Positions 42,308 through 53,754 of a stretch of 64,000 bases of DNA are shown piece by piece; the stretch's first letter is position 1; the number at the start of each line of letters is the position of its first letter. The notes under the pieces are model-generated. The model was not told where the DNA came from. It saw only the letters and a list, made by a program, of their open reading frames with translations, and did no database searches. The translations under genes were made by a program, and so were the position numbers. Source of the stretch: Schizochytrium sp. TIO01 (Eukaryota > Sar > Bigyra > Thraustochytrida > Thraustochytriidae); contig SMSO01000031.1 of NCBI GenBank assembly GCA_004764695.1, positions 2,155,048-2,219,047 of the forward strand. Direction: 5' to 3'.

Positions 42308-43585
42308 ATGGGGTCCACTGCCGACGAAAAAGCGGAATCTGTTTTGTGTGCAAATGATGGAACGTTTACCTACTTTTGCCCTGCTCACGAGACAAGCTGG
42401 ACTTGCAAAGTGCTCCGTGAGAACAAGACCTTTAGGTCGGCTACGCCTGGCGAGCTACCTGATTTTGCGTGGGTGCATACCGTAAATGATACCGAGCGGG
42501 ATTCATTCTTGAAGGCTCGCTTGCGGGGTGGAAATGGTGTATCAGGTGCTCAAATTCTTGAGGATAAGTTTAAGTTTGCTCTGTTGACTCAGCGAGAATC
42601 ATGCAAGGGTGCGCTACCAAGTTTTGCCTGCGAAAGTTTGGTCAAACTCTCGCAGGTTTGCTCAGCAGTGTTTCGCGAAAACCCTGAAAGCAATGCAGGC
42701 ACATGGATGATAAAAGATGCTGGAGCGAATTGCGGAGATGGCCTCTACGTAGTCACATGTGAGAATTGGCGCGACGTGGTGACACGCCTGGCACCCCAGG
42801 TCAACTCGGTTAACACTCCTGGGGAACCTAGCTCGTCTAGCACACAACGGCAACAGCGCCCAGGCTCGACATATGTCTTGCAAAAATACATCGAAGACCC
42901 TGAATTGTGGGAAGGTAGCTTCAAGTATCACTGCCGACTCTATCTAATCTTGCGTGCGGACGGTGCTTTGTTTATTCATTCGCATGCACTCGCGCACATT
43001 GCTAACAAACCCTATACTTTGGACTCCAGCCAATTGAGTGATTCGCAAGTACATTTATCAAATGTTTCAAAAAATCACTCAGAGTCAGACCTTTTTCATG
43101 GTTGCCCAGTCATTTGTCTAGAGGAGTTTTTTGGCCAAGGGCGCCTTGATGCAGTAAAGGCCATGTTCAAGAACGTGTTTGAGGCTGCACATCCGTTTAT
43201 AGAACACCAACAGTCTGACACAGACTTTTGCTTTATTGGAGCAGATGTCATGTTCGAGTCTGATGGTACTCCACGCTTATTGGAGTGTAATATTCCACCA
43301 GGTATGGGTAACTACTCCACTGCGATTCCTCCGCCGCAACTTCAATTCAACAACAACATGTTTAACTCCTTAGTCGAACAGTTTGTTATTCGACCACTTC
43401 GTGGGTACTCTTCTTCAGAACCTGTTAACTTGTCTGGGCAGTTTTGGATGAAGATTTGTGACGCCCGTCCCGACTTTAAAACCGGCTCTGCTGATCAGCG
43501 TGGGTTTAACCTTCTTTCCTGGAAAGTATTCCAGCGCCGGGCTCTCAAAGCTACTTCGAACCGCCCAAACATTGTCAACTCATAA
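42308..43585 (+). CDS. Tubulin-tyrosine-ligase-like (TTL) family ATP-grasp protein, 425 aa
   Basis: The ATG at 42308 starts MGSTADEKAESV. The TTL domain spans residues ~130-380. It has TWMIKDAGANCGDGLYVV (ATP-binding loop), YVLQKYIEDPELWEGSFKYH and CRLYLILRADGALFIHSHAL (equivalent of the Q-x-Y-I...K-F-D-L-R-x-Y motif). The metal- and nucleotide-binding end is CFIGADVMFESDGTPRLLEC followed by NIPPGMGN (E-x-N motif). The family ligates amino acids (Tyr, Glu or Gly) to tubulin or other proteins. The KFxLRxY position reads KYHCRLY, so it is a divergent member closer to simple TTL/TTLL12-like forms than to polyglutamylases. The substrate residue cannot be predicted. Cytosolic; no signal or membrane segment. 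Confidence 0.85.
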   Translation: MGSTADEKAESVLCANDGTFTYFCPAHETSWTCKVLRENKTFRSATPGELPDFAWVHTVNDTERDSFLKARLRGGNGVSGAQILEDKFKFALLTQRESCKGALPSFACESLVKLSQVCSAVFRENPESNAGTWMIKDAGANCGDGLYVVTCENWRDVVTRLAPQVNSVNTPGEPSSSSTQRQQRPGSTYVLQKYIEDPELWEGSFKYHCRLYLILRADGALFIHSHALAHIANKPYTLDSSQLSDSQVHLSNVSKNHSESDLFHGCPVICLEEFFGQGRLDAVKAMFKNVFEAAHPFIEHQQSDTDFCFIGADVMFESDGTPRLLECNIPPGMGNYSTAIPPPQLQFNNNMFNSLVEQFVIRPLRGYSSSEPVNLSGQFWMKICDARPDFKTGSADQRGFNLLSWKVFQRRALKATSNRPNIVNS

Positions 43586-45484
43586 TTGTCGCATCTCTAT
43601 TCCAATTTGCCGGCTCATTATGTCTTCTTATGTTGTAGACTAAAGTTGAGTTTGCTTTAGCCCCCACGTTATTGAATTGTTTAAAGATTGAAAAGAATTG
43701 ATGTACATATATTCTGCGAGCACTGTTGCGAGGGTAGTGCAGCTGTTGCCCCCGCCCCCCCCCAAAGGAAAAAGAAAAAAAGAAAACATGCTATTAAAAT
43801 ACAGACGTCACTTTACATTTGCAATATTCTCTCAAACATGATTTGAATTTTCGCCCAGTGCAATCCCTCTGTATCTCTCTTCTAGTTACATATACAAATC
43901 AGCTTGATGGGCTTCTTGTTTAGAAAAATACTCACTATATACCTCTGTGGCATGTCACTAACGATTGGAGTCATTTTGAGCTCTGCAGTAATAAAAATGA
44001 ACAAATTCCCAATCGGTGCGACTGGGTATACGAACATAGCTCAGGCTACACATTCGTTAGCCACAGTTTGCCCTCACTCGCTTGCAAACGTACTTGTGTG
44101 CTCTCCCTCAGTATCATATCATTTGACTCGGTGCTACACCTTATAAACTGCATATCAATCACCCTTCTGAAAATCCTATTTCACCAAGTTTTACTAGCTT
44201 CATAAACTTTTCGAGGTACAAATCTTCACCTTTCCAAGCTATCTCAGCCGCGTGGCAGGTCGGAAGCTTCGCTATCATGCAGATGTAGTCACTGCTTGCA
44301 ACCTGCGATTCCACCTGCCGCACCTCGATACCTCCTACCTCATCATGCCCTCTCATAGAATCAACGGGGGGGAACCATCACAATTAGACTTTTTGCGAGG
44401 GATCTCGCACCCGCACTCGTCAAAAACACTCGAGGAGGAAGAGAGTCGCTGGGTAGCCTGATGGTTTGGTTTGTTGATGCCAGTGGAGTTACCAATTCTG
44501 TGCGTTGCCCAAAGGAAGTTGAAGAGAGAACTGGGAAGAAGAGCCTGCCTCTTCTTCATGTTTTCTTGAGCGAGGCCTTCGTGGAAACTGAAGACACTTG
44601 ATCGCGGAACTCTGTTCATCATGATTCGGGCGTCTCAAGTCAGTTTTCTCAGCTGAAAGTGCTCTTGCCAATGTCCTCTCGGTGGGAAAGGAGTGTGTGT
44701 CCTAGCGCCAGCGGCAGCCCAAGACCACCACTAGCACATCATCTTCCGGCTCAGGCCAGCAACGGGAACACGACAGAAAAATGGCCTCGCTCGCGCACGC
44801 GCCTCTGCGGTGCATTTTCCCAAAGACACTTCGACTTGGTAGTGGAGAATGCGAAATGCAGCGCCTGCCGGGCTCAGGTGATGTCGAAGAATCAGTATTT
44901 GATTACTGTGCTCAGGATGCATAAATTTGCAATGCTTTCAATTCTATGACGGAATTCGCCTTTTCACAATTGTAATTGTTTCTGAAGCTTCATATGAGGC
45001 TGACGCCCTTTGGCAGCATTTAATTGAACGAGAATAGAGTAAAGAAGTGGCGAGAGAGAAGCAAGCCCCAGGGGCTCGCGGTGATGGAGACCGAAGGCGA
45101 TCAAAACTTAGGGTGCATCTTCGACCGGATGATGATTCGTGGCGCTACGAAATGGAATGTAAACCTAACATACTTAACTTGAAGAATATGAATACTTGAT
45201 AAGAATTAAGAATAAGGTGAAAGAAAGACTCAAATAAAATCCACGAGATAAATTAAAGGAATAAAGCGACAATCAATGATCAAACGCATCCACGGAAACT
45301 ACGCGAAAGCCGTTCGTGAGATCGCGGACTCCGACTCCACTGAGCTACAGCTGCGCCGCCGCCGTAGACCGCGGGGCCAACTGAACACAACAAGGGCTTA
45401 GAAGAGGACGGAGAAGAAGAATAAGCGCGTGAACACTGAAGAGAGAGGAAGAACAGAATCGCATCTCGGGACTCTCTGACCACA
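43586..45484. other. 1.9-kb intergenic region
   Basis: A C-run (about 43750-43762) and an A-rich tract follow the TTL-like gene. Short frames (up to 97 codons) on both strands show no family. A tRNA box-A-like sequence on the minus strand near 45345 was rejected. The GC-rich stretch at 45300-45480 is probably the promoter and leader of the CorA-type gene. Confidence 0.4.
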
Positions 45485-47968
45485 ATGTCTGACCGCTCTT
45501 TGACGCAGCGGGGGGGCGAGAGTAAGCCTCTGTTGGATAATTCTGCTACCACAACTCCTTCAACGACTTCTCCGACGTCGTCAGCGGCTTCGCCGGTGTC
45601 TTCGCACGTCCATGTACCCGTGAGTCGTCAAGAAAGCGCATACTCACAACCTGTCGCTCATAATTCGATAAGCTCTTTTGCAGCTGCTTCAGGTGGGAAA
45701 GCCTCCGCCTCTGCAGCAATGACTTCAGCGTCAAACTCTTCTAGGCAACTCAAACATCCTCTATACAGAGCTGCAAGTGCTGGAGGCACTGGCTTTCAGG
45801 TTTTCGATGAGGACATCCCGGTTCTAGAGATCACGCCTGGACAAATGACACCTCGAGGATTGACCAGTCAACCCACTGTTGACGAAAATCCTCAAAGAGA
45901 AAGTCACGAAGATTGTGCAAGTGAAGAACATAATCATGATGATGATGATGATATCTCTGTGTCAAGAAGAGCTTCTGTTCAGTCTGGCACACTGCTGCCT
46001 CATGTGGTACCCCACGTGAGCACAATGGAAACCAGGCAGTTCGGACCTGAGACGTACAAGCCACACAGCTTTGATGAACGCACAGCGCTTACTATGCGTA
46101 GATCTGGCACGCCAGGACTTTACGATGACTCAAGCACTACACTGAGCGACTTTGAAGACCTTAGACCACGCAAGATTGGCAGGTCAACATCATTCTCATT
46201 GAACCAAGACTTTGATGACGAACGCCTTGACCAGGATCTTTCGCACGTACATATGGCAGAGCTCATTGTTGGCGTTGTGGCAAATCTTAACGATGAAACT
46301 GATTTGTCAGCAGACCAAAGTGAACATCGCCACGACGAGTCTAGTATTTTCGAAAGTTTTTTCGATCTTACTCATGCCCGTCTACAACACATCTTTCGTG
46401 CCTTTGACGAACTCAGTAAAAGTAAAGAAGCTGGAGTTGTTGATTACCGCAATTTCCGCAAGAGTCTTCGAGATGCTGGCCTTGATATTCGCGATGAAAC
46501 CTCCTTCAAAAACCTCGTCCAGAAGGTCGATCTCGATCTTGACGGCGGTATTACCTTCGCTGAGTTTGAAACCGTCGTGCAGAGTCTCAAGCTGGCGCAT
46601 GTATTGCGCAGTAGTCGCTTGCAGTGGCAACGACCTTTTCGCTGCATCAATTACAACTCGAAGCGCGCCGAAGAGGAACGCGTGGACTCCAAGCGCATCA
46701 AAGATTTTATGTACAACCCTCGCCCCTCATGGGCAACTCATCGCTGGATTGAGTTAGTCACGCCGTGCACTTTTCATCTAAAGTGCTTAGCCATCAAACA
46801 CCGCCTTCATCCCCTGGCTCTTGAAGATTGTCTAAAGGATTCGGCCCGCAGCCGTGCTAAACTTGATCGCTACGATACCCACGTCCTAGTGAGTTTTCCT
46901 GTCATGACGCTTGTCTACGGACAGTCAGGTGACGGTGCTGATAATTCAGCCTCACGTACTCGTACACGCACCTATAGTTTGTCCCGTTCCACATCTGGTG
47001 GCAAGGACGGCCGGTCGTACAGTGCTCACCGCAATCGCTGGAACTGGGGTACACCATCGCGTAATACTGCTGCTGAGCCTCTTATACGCCGCCAGGTTCG
47101 TGCAGTAGATGAAGATAGGTCCTACACCGCACTAGGACACTCCAAACCAGAAATTCAAAAGAAGAAACACCGTTTCCGCTCTGATAGCCACGCAACTGCT
47201 GATGGCGAGCCTATGATTCATGTTGAGGTACCTCGCGTTGTGAAGCATAATGCATATATATTTCTCTCACGCCCGGATCTTACGACAACCATCACAGTAA
47301 TCAACGATGAGTGTGCTGAGGTTGATGTCTTCCGACGCGTGCGACGTGAGCTGCAAGTGAGTTACTCGCGTTTGCGTACTCACGATGGTATGTACCTGCT
47401 TTATTCTCTGATTGATTGCTTGGCGGACTCATTTGTACCTCTGGTGCATGAGCTTGAGAGCATTCTCATGCAGCTATCCGCTCAGGTTCGTGATGAAAGG
47501 CACAATGTTGTGTCTGGTGAGGGAGAGCAGCGCTTCTCAGAAGCTTATCATGACATGATTCGTGAACTGCAAAACCTGAAACGGTGGATGGTGCCAGCAC
47601 AGCGTGTGGTTTCTAACCTGATCGCTGAAGAAGAGCTTATTGAGTCTGATTGCAAAATCTATCTGCGTGATGTTCATGATCATTTGGAACAAATTACAGA
47701 TGATATCAATTCTATTCTGGGCGGCTTGCAGTCCCTCAAGGAAGAACATGATCACCAGATTGAAGTTCGCATGAGTGGTACAATGAACGCCCTGACCATT
47801 GTTGCGACAGCAAGTTTACCTGGCCAATTTCTTGCGAGCGTCTTTGGAATGAACTTTGACTCTATGGAGGAGCTTCATTGGAAGTATGGTTATCCAATGT
47901 TCTGGTGTTTGACAATCGCTTCGTGGTCACTACTCTTTTTCTACTTTCGCTCAAAGGGCTATGTATAA
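45485..47968 (+). CDS. EF-hand plus CorA-type magnesium transport protein, 827 aa
   Basis: The ATG at 45485 (context CACAATGTC) begins a ~270-residue Ser/Thr-rich disordered tail. Residues ~295-370 form an EF-hand pair (LQHIFRAFDELSK...VVDYRNFRKSL; KVDLDLDGGITFAEFETVV). The second loop, DLDLDGGITFAE, has canonical calcium ligands; the first is degenerate. The CorA domain follows: HPLALEDCLKD near residue 440, the long helix around residues 640-760 with LKRWMVPAQRVVSNLI, then two membrane helices with the signature GMN at residue 788. The protein ends in a short cytosolic tail (FRSKGYV). CorA/Mrs2 channels are pentameric magnesium importers. Fusion to an EF-hand suggests calcium control, which is inference. 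The disordered insert near 480-560 is Arg/Ser-rich. Confidence 0.92.
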   Translation: MSDRSLTQRGGESKPLLDNSATTTPSTTSPTSSAASPVSSHVHVPVSRQESAYSQPVAHNSISSFAAASGGKASASAAMTSASNSSRQLKHPLYRAASAGGTGFQVFDEDIPVLEITPGQMTPRGLTSQPTVDENPQRESHEDCASEEHNHDDDDDISVSRRASVQSGTLLPHVVPHVSTMETRQFGPETYKPHSFDERTALTMRRSGTPGLYDDSSTTLSDFEDLRPRKIGRSTSFSLNQDFDDERLDQDLSHVHMAELIVGVVANLNDETDLSADQSEHRHDESSIFESFFDLTHARLQHIFRAFDELSKSKEAGVVDYRNFRKSLRDAGLDIRDETSFKNLVQKVDLDLDGGITFAEFETVVQSLKLAHVLRSSRLQWQRPFRCINYNSKRAEEERVDSKRIKDFMYNPRPSWATHRWIELVTPCTFHLKCLAIKHRLHPLALEDCLKDSARSRAKLDRYDTHVLVSFPVMTLVYGQSGDGADNSASRTRTRTYSLSRSTSGGKDGRSYSAHRNRWNWGTPSRNTAAEPLIRRQVRAVDEDRSYTALGHSKPEIQKKKHRFRSDSHATADGEPMIHVEVPRVVKHNAYIFLSRPDLTTTITVINDECAEVDVFRRVRRELQVSYSRLRTHDGMYLLYSLIDCLADSFVPLVHELESILMQLSAQVRDERHNVVSGEGEQRFSEAYHDMIRELQNLKRWMVPAQRVVSNLIAEEELIESDCKIYLRDVHDHLEQITDDINSILGGLQSLKEEHDHQIEVRMSGTMNALTIVATASLPGQFLASVFGMNFDSMEELHWKYGYPMFWCLTIASWSLLFFYFRSKGYV

Positions 47969-48728
47969 AGCAAGCACTATACATCTGTACATGAACCAGA
48001 TTACTTTGTGGTTTTACCAGTAGATCACGACAGTCTGCCCATGTGCACCTTGATTTTCATCCGTCTCTGTAAAAGATGTGGTCTGCTGCTGTCTGCCCTA
48101 CCCGTGTCCCTCGTTTGCTTCTGTGCAATTATCCCAGTTTGATTTTGCTTGAATGTGTTCGCAAATTGTACTCCATCAATATAAGGATAATAAGCACACT
48201 TGCTTTAATGATGCATATAGGCTAGAATGAGTCGGCGTGCATCATTCATATTCCTACATCACTCTCATTCGTTGTGGTTCGCCGCTTCGTTCACAGAAAA
48301 ATTATACAGTTTTCCTTCACGCATGTATCATGTAAAGGGCATGATGATGCCTACTAGTAATAATATGAGTAATCGCAAGCTTTTCATTTCGTTTTCACCC
48401 AAATACATCATTCTCAACATGCTTCATTCTCAATATGCACATGGCTTTTGTGTATATTTGAGTCTTATGAGCAAAACTTTAGGCAGTACAGAGCACCTGG
48501 ATCTCACAAGGAGTTGACTTGAGGAAACCATACGCAACAATGCAGATGGAGCTACACAAGAAGAAGAATGATCTACTCACAAGAGGGAGGTTGGTGAAGA
48601 CTATAAATGTAATTCGAAAAGGTTAACAGGGGATTTTAGTTGAAATTGGATTTTCATGTATCGTGTTCAAGGGCAAGGAGGAGTACTTAAGACTAGTCAT
48701 TCTTCCAATCATTTGTATTTGTCTGTGC
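47969..48728. other. Convergent intergenic region
   Basis: This is the shared 3' flank of the CorA-type gene and the kinase gene. Only frames of under 100 codons are present, with no repeat or RNA gene recognised. Confidence 0.4.
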
Positions 48729-50423
48729 TCACTCTTGAGACAATCCAGTAGAGCTCAAACCAGAGGACGATCGACGGACTGCCTGAAAGGATTCGCTAAG
48801 ATGGGAAAGGCGTTGACGGCTTTCCGAGGGGCGTGGGCGTTCACGTGGATCCCGCGCCAGCATAAGCTGGGTCTCACGCATAAGTCCTTTGCCGAAAGTT
48901 TGGCCGAACGTGCGCTCGAAAAAGGGCAAATACTTTGCGCCATCCTCTCGCAACGATTGTCCCAGCTCAAAAGTATGAAGATAATCATTCGGAAGCTCGA
49001 TACTGGTGATTTTCTCAAACTTGGCCTTCACACTGGGGCGATCAATGTGTGGCACATCAATTCCTAGCGCCATGGAAACAATAATAATGCCCATCATGTA
49101 CAAGTCATAACTAGAAACGTGTACACGGGTTGGGTCTTGAAAGCAGTGCTCAGGTGGTCGACGAGCTGTCCACTTAGGTTTGGGCACAAGTTTCTGCGTA
49201 TCATACCAAAAGGCCACGAGGGCATCCGTAAGCGCCTCTTCGTTAAGATTTGCAGCATCGGTATCTCGCGGGGGCTGTGCTGCACCACTTGCGTCTGCTT
49301 CAAGCTTCTGGACATTAAGAGGGGAGCGAAGGCCAGCGCCGTCGAGCATGCGGCCCATATCAATGGAAAGACCAAAATCGCTCCAGCGGGCAACCATCTG
49401 GATTTTCTCGTCCATGCTAACTCCGTAGTCCATAAGAACGTTATCAGGCTTGACGTCTCTCATGACGATTCCGCGACTTGAGATGTAGTCGATACCCTGC
49501 AAGAGCTGAAGCACAACAAGCTGGGCAATTTCCTGGTATACAGGTAGGCCAGTCTCGAAGAACTGATGTTCGATATATTCAGCAAGATCGATTCCATACG
49601 GAGAAGGCGAGATTCGTCTAAGTAATAACCAAAGGCGTTGCGGAGACTCATCAAGACGATCTAAGTAGGTGACACAGGTTTGATCTTTGTCATTTTCCGC
49701 GAGGATACTAGCAATTCGGTATTCGTTGATGGCACTGGAGCGTTGCGTCGGTTCGACCTGCTTCAGCGCAAGTTGCCGCTGAAGCTGCATGCTCACCGCA
49801 GCCTTTAGGCGGTCTCGCAGACCTGTTGTAGAAGGTCCATCAGAGTTTTTCATGGCTTGGTGCAGCACATCAGCGATTCGGTCTGTGCCCTCCTCAGACA
49901 CCCGCACTGCCGTGTAAACCGCCCCTGCAGAACCTCTAGCAATGAACTTGACGGGTGCATAAAGTTTGCCAGTGCTCTGTCCACGAAGCTGCACACGAGG
50001 TACATCCTTCGATGCATTTTTGGCACGAGAGTCTGATTTCTTCAGATCTCGCCCAAGATAGCTTTCGGCGATGATGCACATGGCTTTAGTGAGTGCTGGC
50101 ACATTTTCGAGTAAGAGCTGTCGAATCTCAGGGCCTAAGTGAGGGTCTGAGCGCAGGACCTCCTCAATACTGCGTCCACGGAGCATCTCTTCTGCAATAC
50201 TTGCGTAGCATGGTCCGAGCTCAAACAATCTTTCCCAATTGTGCTCTTCAAGCTTGGTTTGGAATTTAGTGTCGGCGAGCTGCTGCAGAATGACCTTGTC
50301 AGAAAAATGCTCGGATCCAAACACGTGGCGGTTTACGAGCACCCGGGGGCTTTTATACCTCCAACGCACTCCCGCAAGCGCAAGGACCGTCAGTCCGCCG
50401 AAAACGCCTGCAGCGTCGCTCAT
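48729..50423 (-). CDS. Protein kinase with N-terminal hydrophobic segment, 564 aa
   Basis: I chose the ATG at 50423 (MSDAAGVFGGLTVLALAGV); the open frame extends to 50462 with a GTG. Residues ~5-20 are hydrophobic, a possible membrane anchor. A helical region (~30-130) precedes the kinase domain (~150-545). The domain has a glycine-loop-like ARGSAGAVYTA, ALKQVEP (VAIK-type Lys), NEYRIASIL (Glu of helix C), VMRDVKPDNVLMDYG (catalytic loop, R-D in an M-R-D form), WSDFGLS (DFG) and RRPPEHCF (APE-like). All key residues are present, so it is probably active. A long insert between strands near 180-240 and one after DFG are unusual. I cannot place the family; membrane-associated Ser/Thr kinase is the safest call. 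It is convergent with the CorA-type gene. Confidence 0.85.
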   Translation of the reverse strand: MSDAAGVFGGLTVLALAGVRWRYKSPRVLVNRHVFGSEHFSDKVILQQLADTKFQTKLEEHNWERLFELGPCYASIAEEMLRGRSIEEVLRSDPHLGPEIRQLLLENVPALTKAMCIIAESYLGRDLKKSDSRAKNASKDVPRVQLRGQSTGKLYAPVKFIARGSAGAVYTAVRVSEEGTDRIADVLHQAMKNSDGPSTTGLRDRLKAAVSMQLQRQLALKQVEPTQRSSAINEYRIASILAENDKDQTCVTYLDRLDESPQRLWLLLRRISPSPYGIDLAEYIEHQFFETGLPVYQEIAQLVVLQLLQGIDYISSRGIVMRDVKPDNVLMDYGVSMDEKIQMVARWSDFGLSIDMGRMLDGAGLRSPLNVQKLEADASGAAQPPRDTDAANLNEEALTDALVAFWYDTQKLVPKPKWTARRPPEHCFQDPTRVHVSSYDLYMMGIIIVSMALGIDVPHIDRPSVKAKFEKITSIELPNDYLHTFELGQSLREDGAKYLPFFERTFGQTFGKGLMRETQLMLARDPRERPRPSESRQRLSHLSESFQAVRRSSSGLSSTGLSQE

Positions 50424-53400
50424 TCTGCTCGATTTCCACAAGAGCTTTTCAAGAAGCTTCACAGAATCGGAGTAGCTTCTTCAACTGGCTATCCAGACAA
50501 AACCTCACAGGCGACCAACTAATACAGCGAGTCTTCTGGGTTGCTTCACCACGCCACCAGCCGATCCACCCCGCCTCCACGAAGGCTGCAGGTCAGCCCC
50601 CAAAAGTGGTCTGTCTGCTGCAGCTATCCCAAAACAATCTTCGCAACCTGGAAGAGTTCTTGCTGTATGAATCATCGTGAATTTGCTTGTGTAGTCACTC
50701 TTTAGGTAGTAGAAGATAGCTAGTAGGTATCTATGCCCTCTTACCCGCTTTTTTCTTTTGATGATTATTGTGCTTAGAGAACACAGGAGCACACACACTA
50801 GCGACTCGTAGCGGTAACCTGACAAGCGCTTTTCAGAGTGACTCGCTTCAGTGCGTTCATCTTCGCTCGTTGAGTGCATTCCAGCTGGCTACGAGTCGCT
50901 CGTGTGCTTTCTCGTTTGCACAGTAGTGCAGATGTCTCTTTCCGAAAGTCTCTTCTAGCCTACCTCCAAGACAATCGTCGTAAATGCTCACCTTCAGCTT
51001 AGTCCGCTTTTGAGGACTTTTCAGAGATGTGGAATTTGGACGGTGCTGATTTTATTTAGCTAATTATTCGGGGATCACCAGGACGTCAACCAGGAGCTGA
51101 CAGGTAGCCTTGAGTGAATTCCGAAGATCAGGAATACAGCTGTTATTTCAAGCTTTCAATTCGTTTCTCTGTCCTGCTAGTGGGCCTACACAAATTTATA
51201 TGAAAATTTATACTCATGGGCATTGAATCGTAAGTAGCAAACGTGGGGAAATGTGGCTCATTCAGATCCGCAGCCATAGCAGAGCCGCGGAAGTGGGAGG
51301 TAGAAGCCGATGCTTTGGTTTGAGTGGGGTGGGGAAGCGGGTATTCGGGGTTGCTTCGAGTCGGTCAGAAGCCTCATAAAGTCAGTTGGTTATAAGTCTT
51401 TTCATCTCTAGAGGAAATTCAAGGTATGGTAGTAGCACCATTGGTATTTTTGGAACTATGATCGTCGTCACTCGCTCATTATATTCAATCTTCTTCCGAT
51501 TCGCTCGCTCACGCACTCATTTCGAGCACATCAGCGAGATTCAATCTCCTTTGAGTGAAGTAAACAAAACATGTCCAAGGTTTGTCGCAAAACGCGGCAG
51601 GAGGCAATGCTACTGTCTAGGTGCTGTTTCTGAATGAGGGAATGCTCTTCGAGATGGACGCAAAGGCGGTGTTTGCAATTTCATTTCTTTGGGTTGCGGA
51701 TTGAATCGACAAAGTCTTCATCACGATAAATCGCCATCTTCAGTATGATGATTCATCATAGTGTATAGTGCAAGAACTCAACTACGCAATGCGATCTCTA
51801 TGTTGCTCTGTTGAACTGGACCTGAATGAACTCGGAAAATGAATTGAAATATAAGAGTTGGGATTGATGCTGAGATGCGCATGGACCTGACCTTGAGTAT
51901 CCTAGAATGGATGCGAAGTAGACCACGTGGCCTTCTGCACTGGTATTTTGGGAGAAAAGTCCCGAAAATAGATGCTAGTATGGATGCCTTTTGATCTGAC
52001 AGAAAAACTATACTGAATATTTGATACAATGTGGGATACATGGAGGAGCGCATACCTAAAATCTCCTCACGTGAGGATCAAAATAGAAAATAAAAAAATA
52101 AAAAAATGCTTATTTGGGTGTCCATACTTGCTTAATATCCGACTATTCTGTATTTAAAGCAGCACCTAGTCGCTTGCTTGCATTGATGGGGATTTCTGCA
52201 TGCATTACAACAATACGAATATAATTATCGCACGAACAAGCCGCCGGTTGTTTCACGTATAGTTCAAGGCTTGGTTGATTATGCACGGGGGAATTTCCAA
52301 TATTTATTGGCGTAGAGGGAATTGTTAGATGGTAATTTTCATATTTTCAAATGAATTGATTGATTGATGCTTTCCTAGTGCACCAATTTAATGCATTAAT
52401 CCTAAGATTATTTCCAAAATTTAGAAGCGTCTACCCTTTAAACTTGCAGCCAAGAAAACATGATATTTGTAGAGAGAGCATGCAAAATCACTTGATAGAT
52501 GATAGATTACATTGTCTCGAACTTCTGTACTACTTATAGTACACATTGCACGCAACGATGGAAGAGGAGGATAAACGTCTAGGCGCTAACATACACACCT
52601 TGCATGTATTCGAATTGTATTAAAATCCACCGCGATGCATGCATGCGTGATACAACGAGCAAGTGCGATTGATTACTTTACAATGAGTTTAAACTTTTGC
52701 GTCTTCCGTAATACGTTTGTAAAGTGCTCCATTTTTTTTCAGAATCAAGTATCTCAGGCATACCTTAAAGATAGGCTTCAAAGCTTTGCTTATATTCCCT
52801 CTTCGCTTTTCTTTGTTTGACCTTATAGAAAAAAAAGCAGGAAACTGACAAGATAAAGTATACATGTGTAGCAAATATTGTAACGTAGAAGTGATGCTAA
52901 AACCAATTCTGATTTCAAAATAATACTGCTCCACGTACTAAATAGTTGCAAACGAAAGAATCGTTGAATTGCAATCCAAGAATATTTTGAAGACTGAGGC
53001 GTCCCTAAGAAGAGGTGAATTCTTAAACCATTGGATATTGAGTTTTAGATATTAGATGTGGAAAATGAAATGATTTTTGTGCGTCACAGAACAACACACT
53101 GGATACAAGAGACACTCAGATACAAGCATAACAGCGCATGACAGTCATCTCCCGACTTGCATCGCATCACCAGACGTGGTTATTGTCTATATTGGTAAGC
53201 ATGCATTCCAGAAAATGAACCTTCACGTGGTGAAATGTGATTGCATTCAGAGTAAGTTTGCAGCCAAGTTGCAGTTGCTGCAAACCGTTGGGTAACAGCC
53301 CATCAAGCCACGGTCATCCAACGTATACTAACACGACAGGCTAGCTCACATGCAGGCTTGGACAGATTTAAAAAAAAAAATCTGGGGTAAGACTGCGACT

Positions 53401-53754
53401 GAGTCGCTAACCAACTAGTGCCAGAGAAGACTTTCTCTAAAACGTGGAAAAAGGAATAAAAAAGGTCCAAGAATAAAGCTAAGAATATCTTCTTTGATAG
53501 TTGATGTTGCACTTTCATTGACAATAACTTCGACTTCGCCTCGCCCCTCGCGACCTCACGCAGCAGCAGCAGCTGCCGTTCCTTCGTAGCTACTAGCCAC
53601 AAAGGAATCTCGCAAAAGCATCTGTGCGAGGATTTGGCCTCCGCTGTGTAATTTGCGGTAAGCGGCGTGTTGAAGTCGATGTTCGCCGATAGGAAGAGCA
53701 TCAGCAGCTTCTCCAGGCCCAAGGAAGGGCTTAGAGGGTCCAAGAAGACGGCGC
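50424..53754. other. 3.3-kb gene-poor region
   Basis: Short frames (up to 124 codons) with low-complexity or unrecognised translations occur on both strands. There are A/T runs near 52090-52105 and 53370-53380. The last ~400 bases are the 3' flank of eL15. No rRNA, tRNA or mobile element is recognised. Confidence 0.4.

Noticed and set aside
45278-45370. tRNA-like box A (TAGCTCAGTGGA) on the minus strand
   Set aside because: The D-arm can be drawn, but the anticodon stem does not pair and no box B (GGTTCGANTCC-like) occurs at the right distance.
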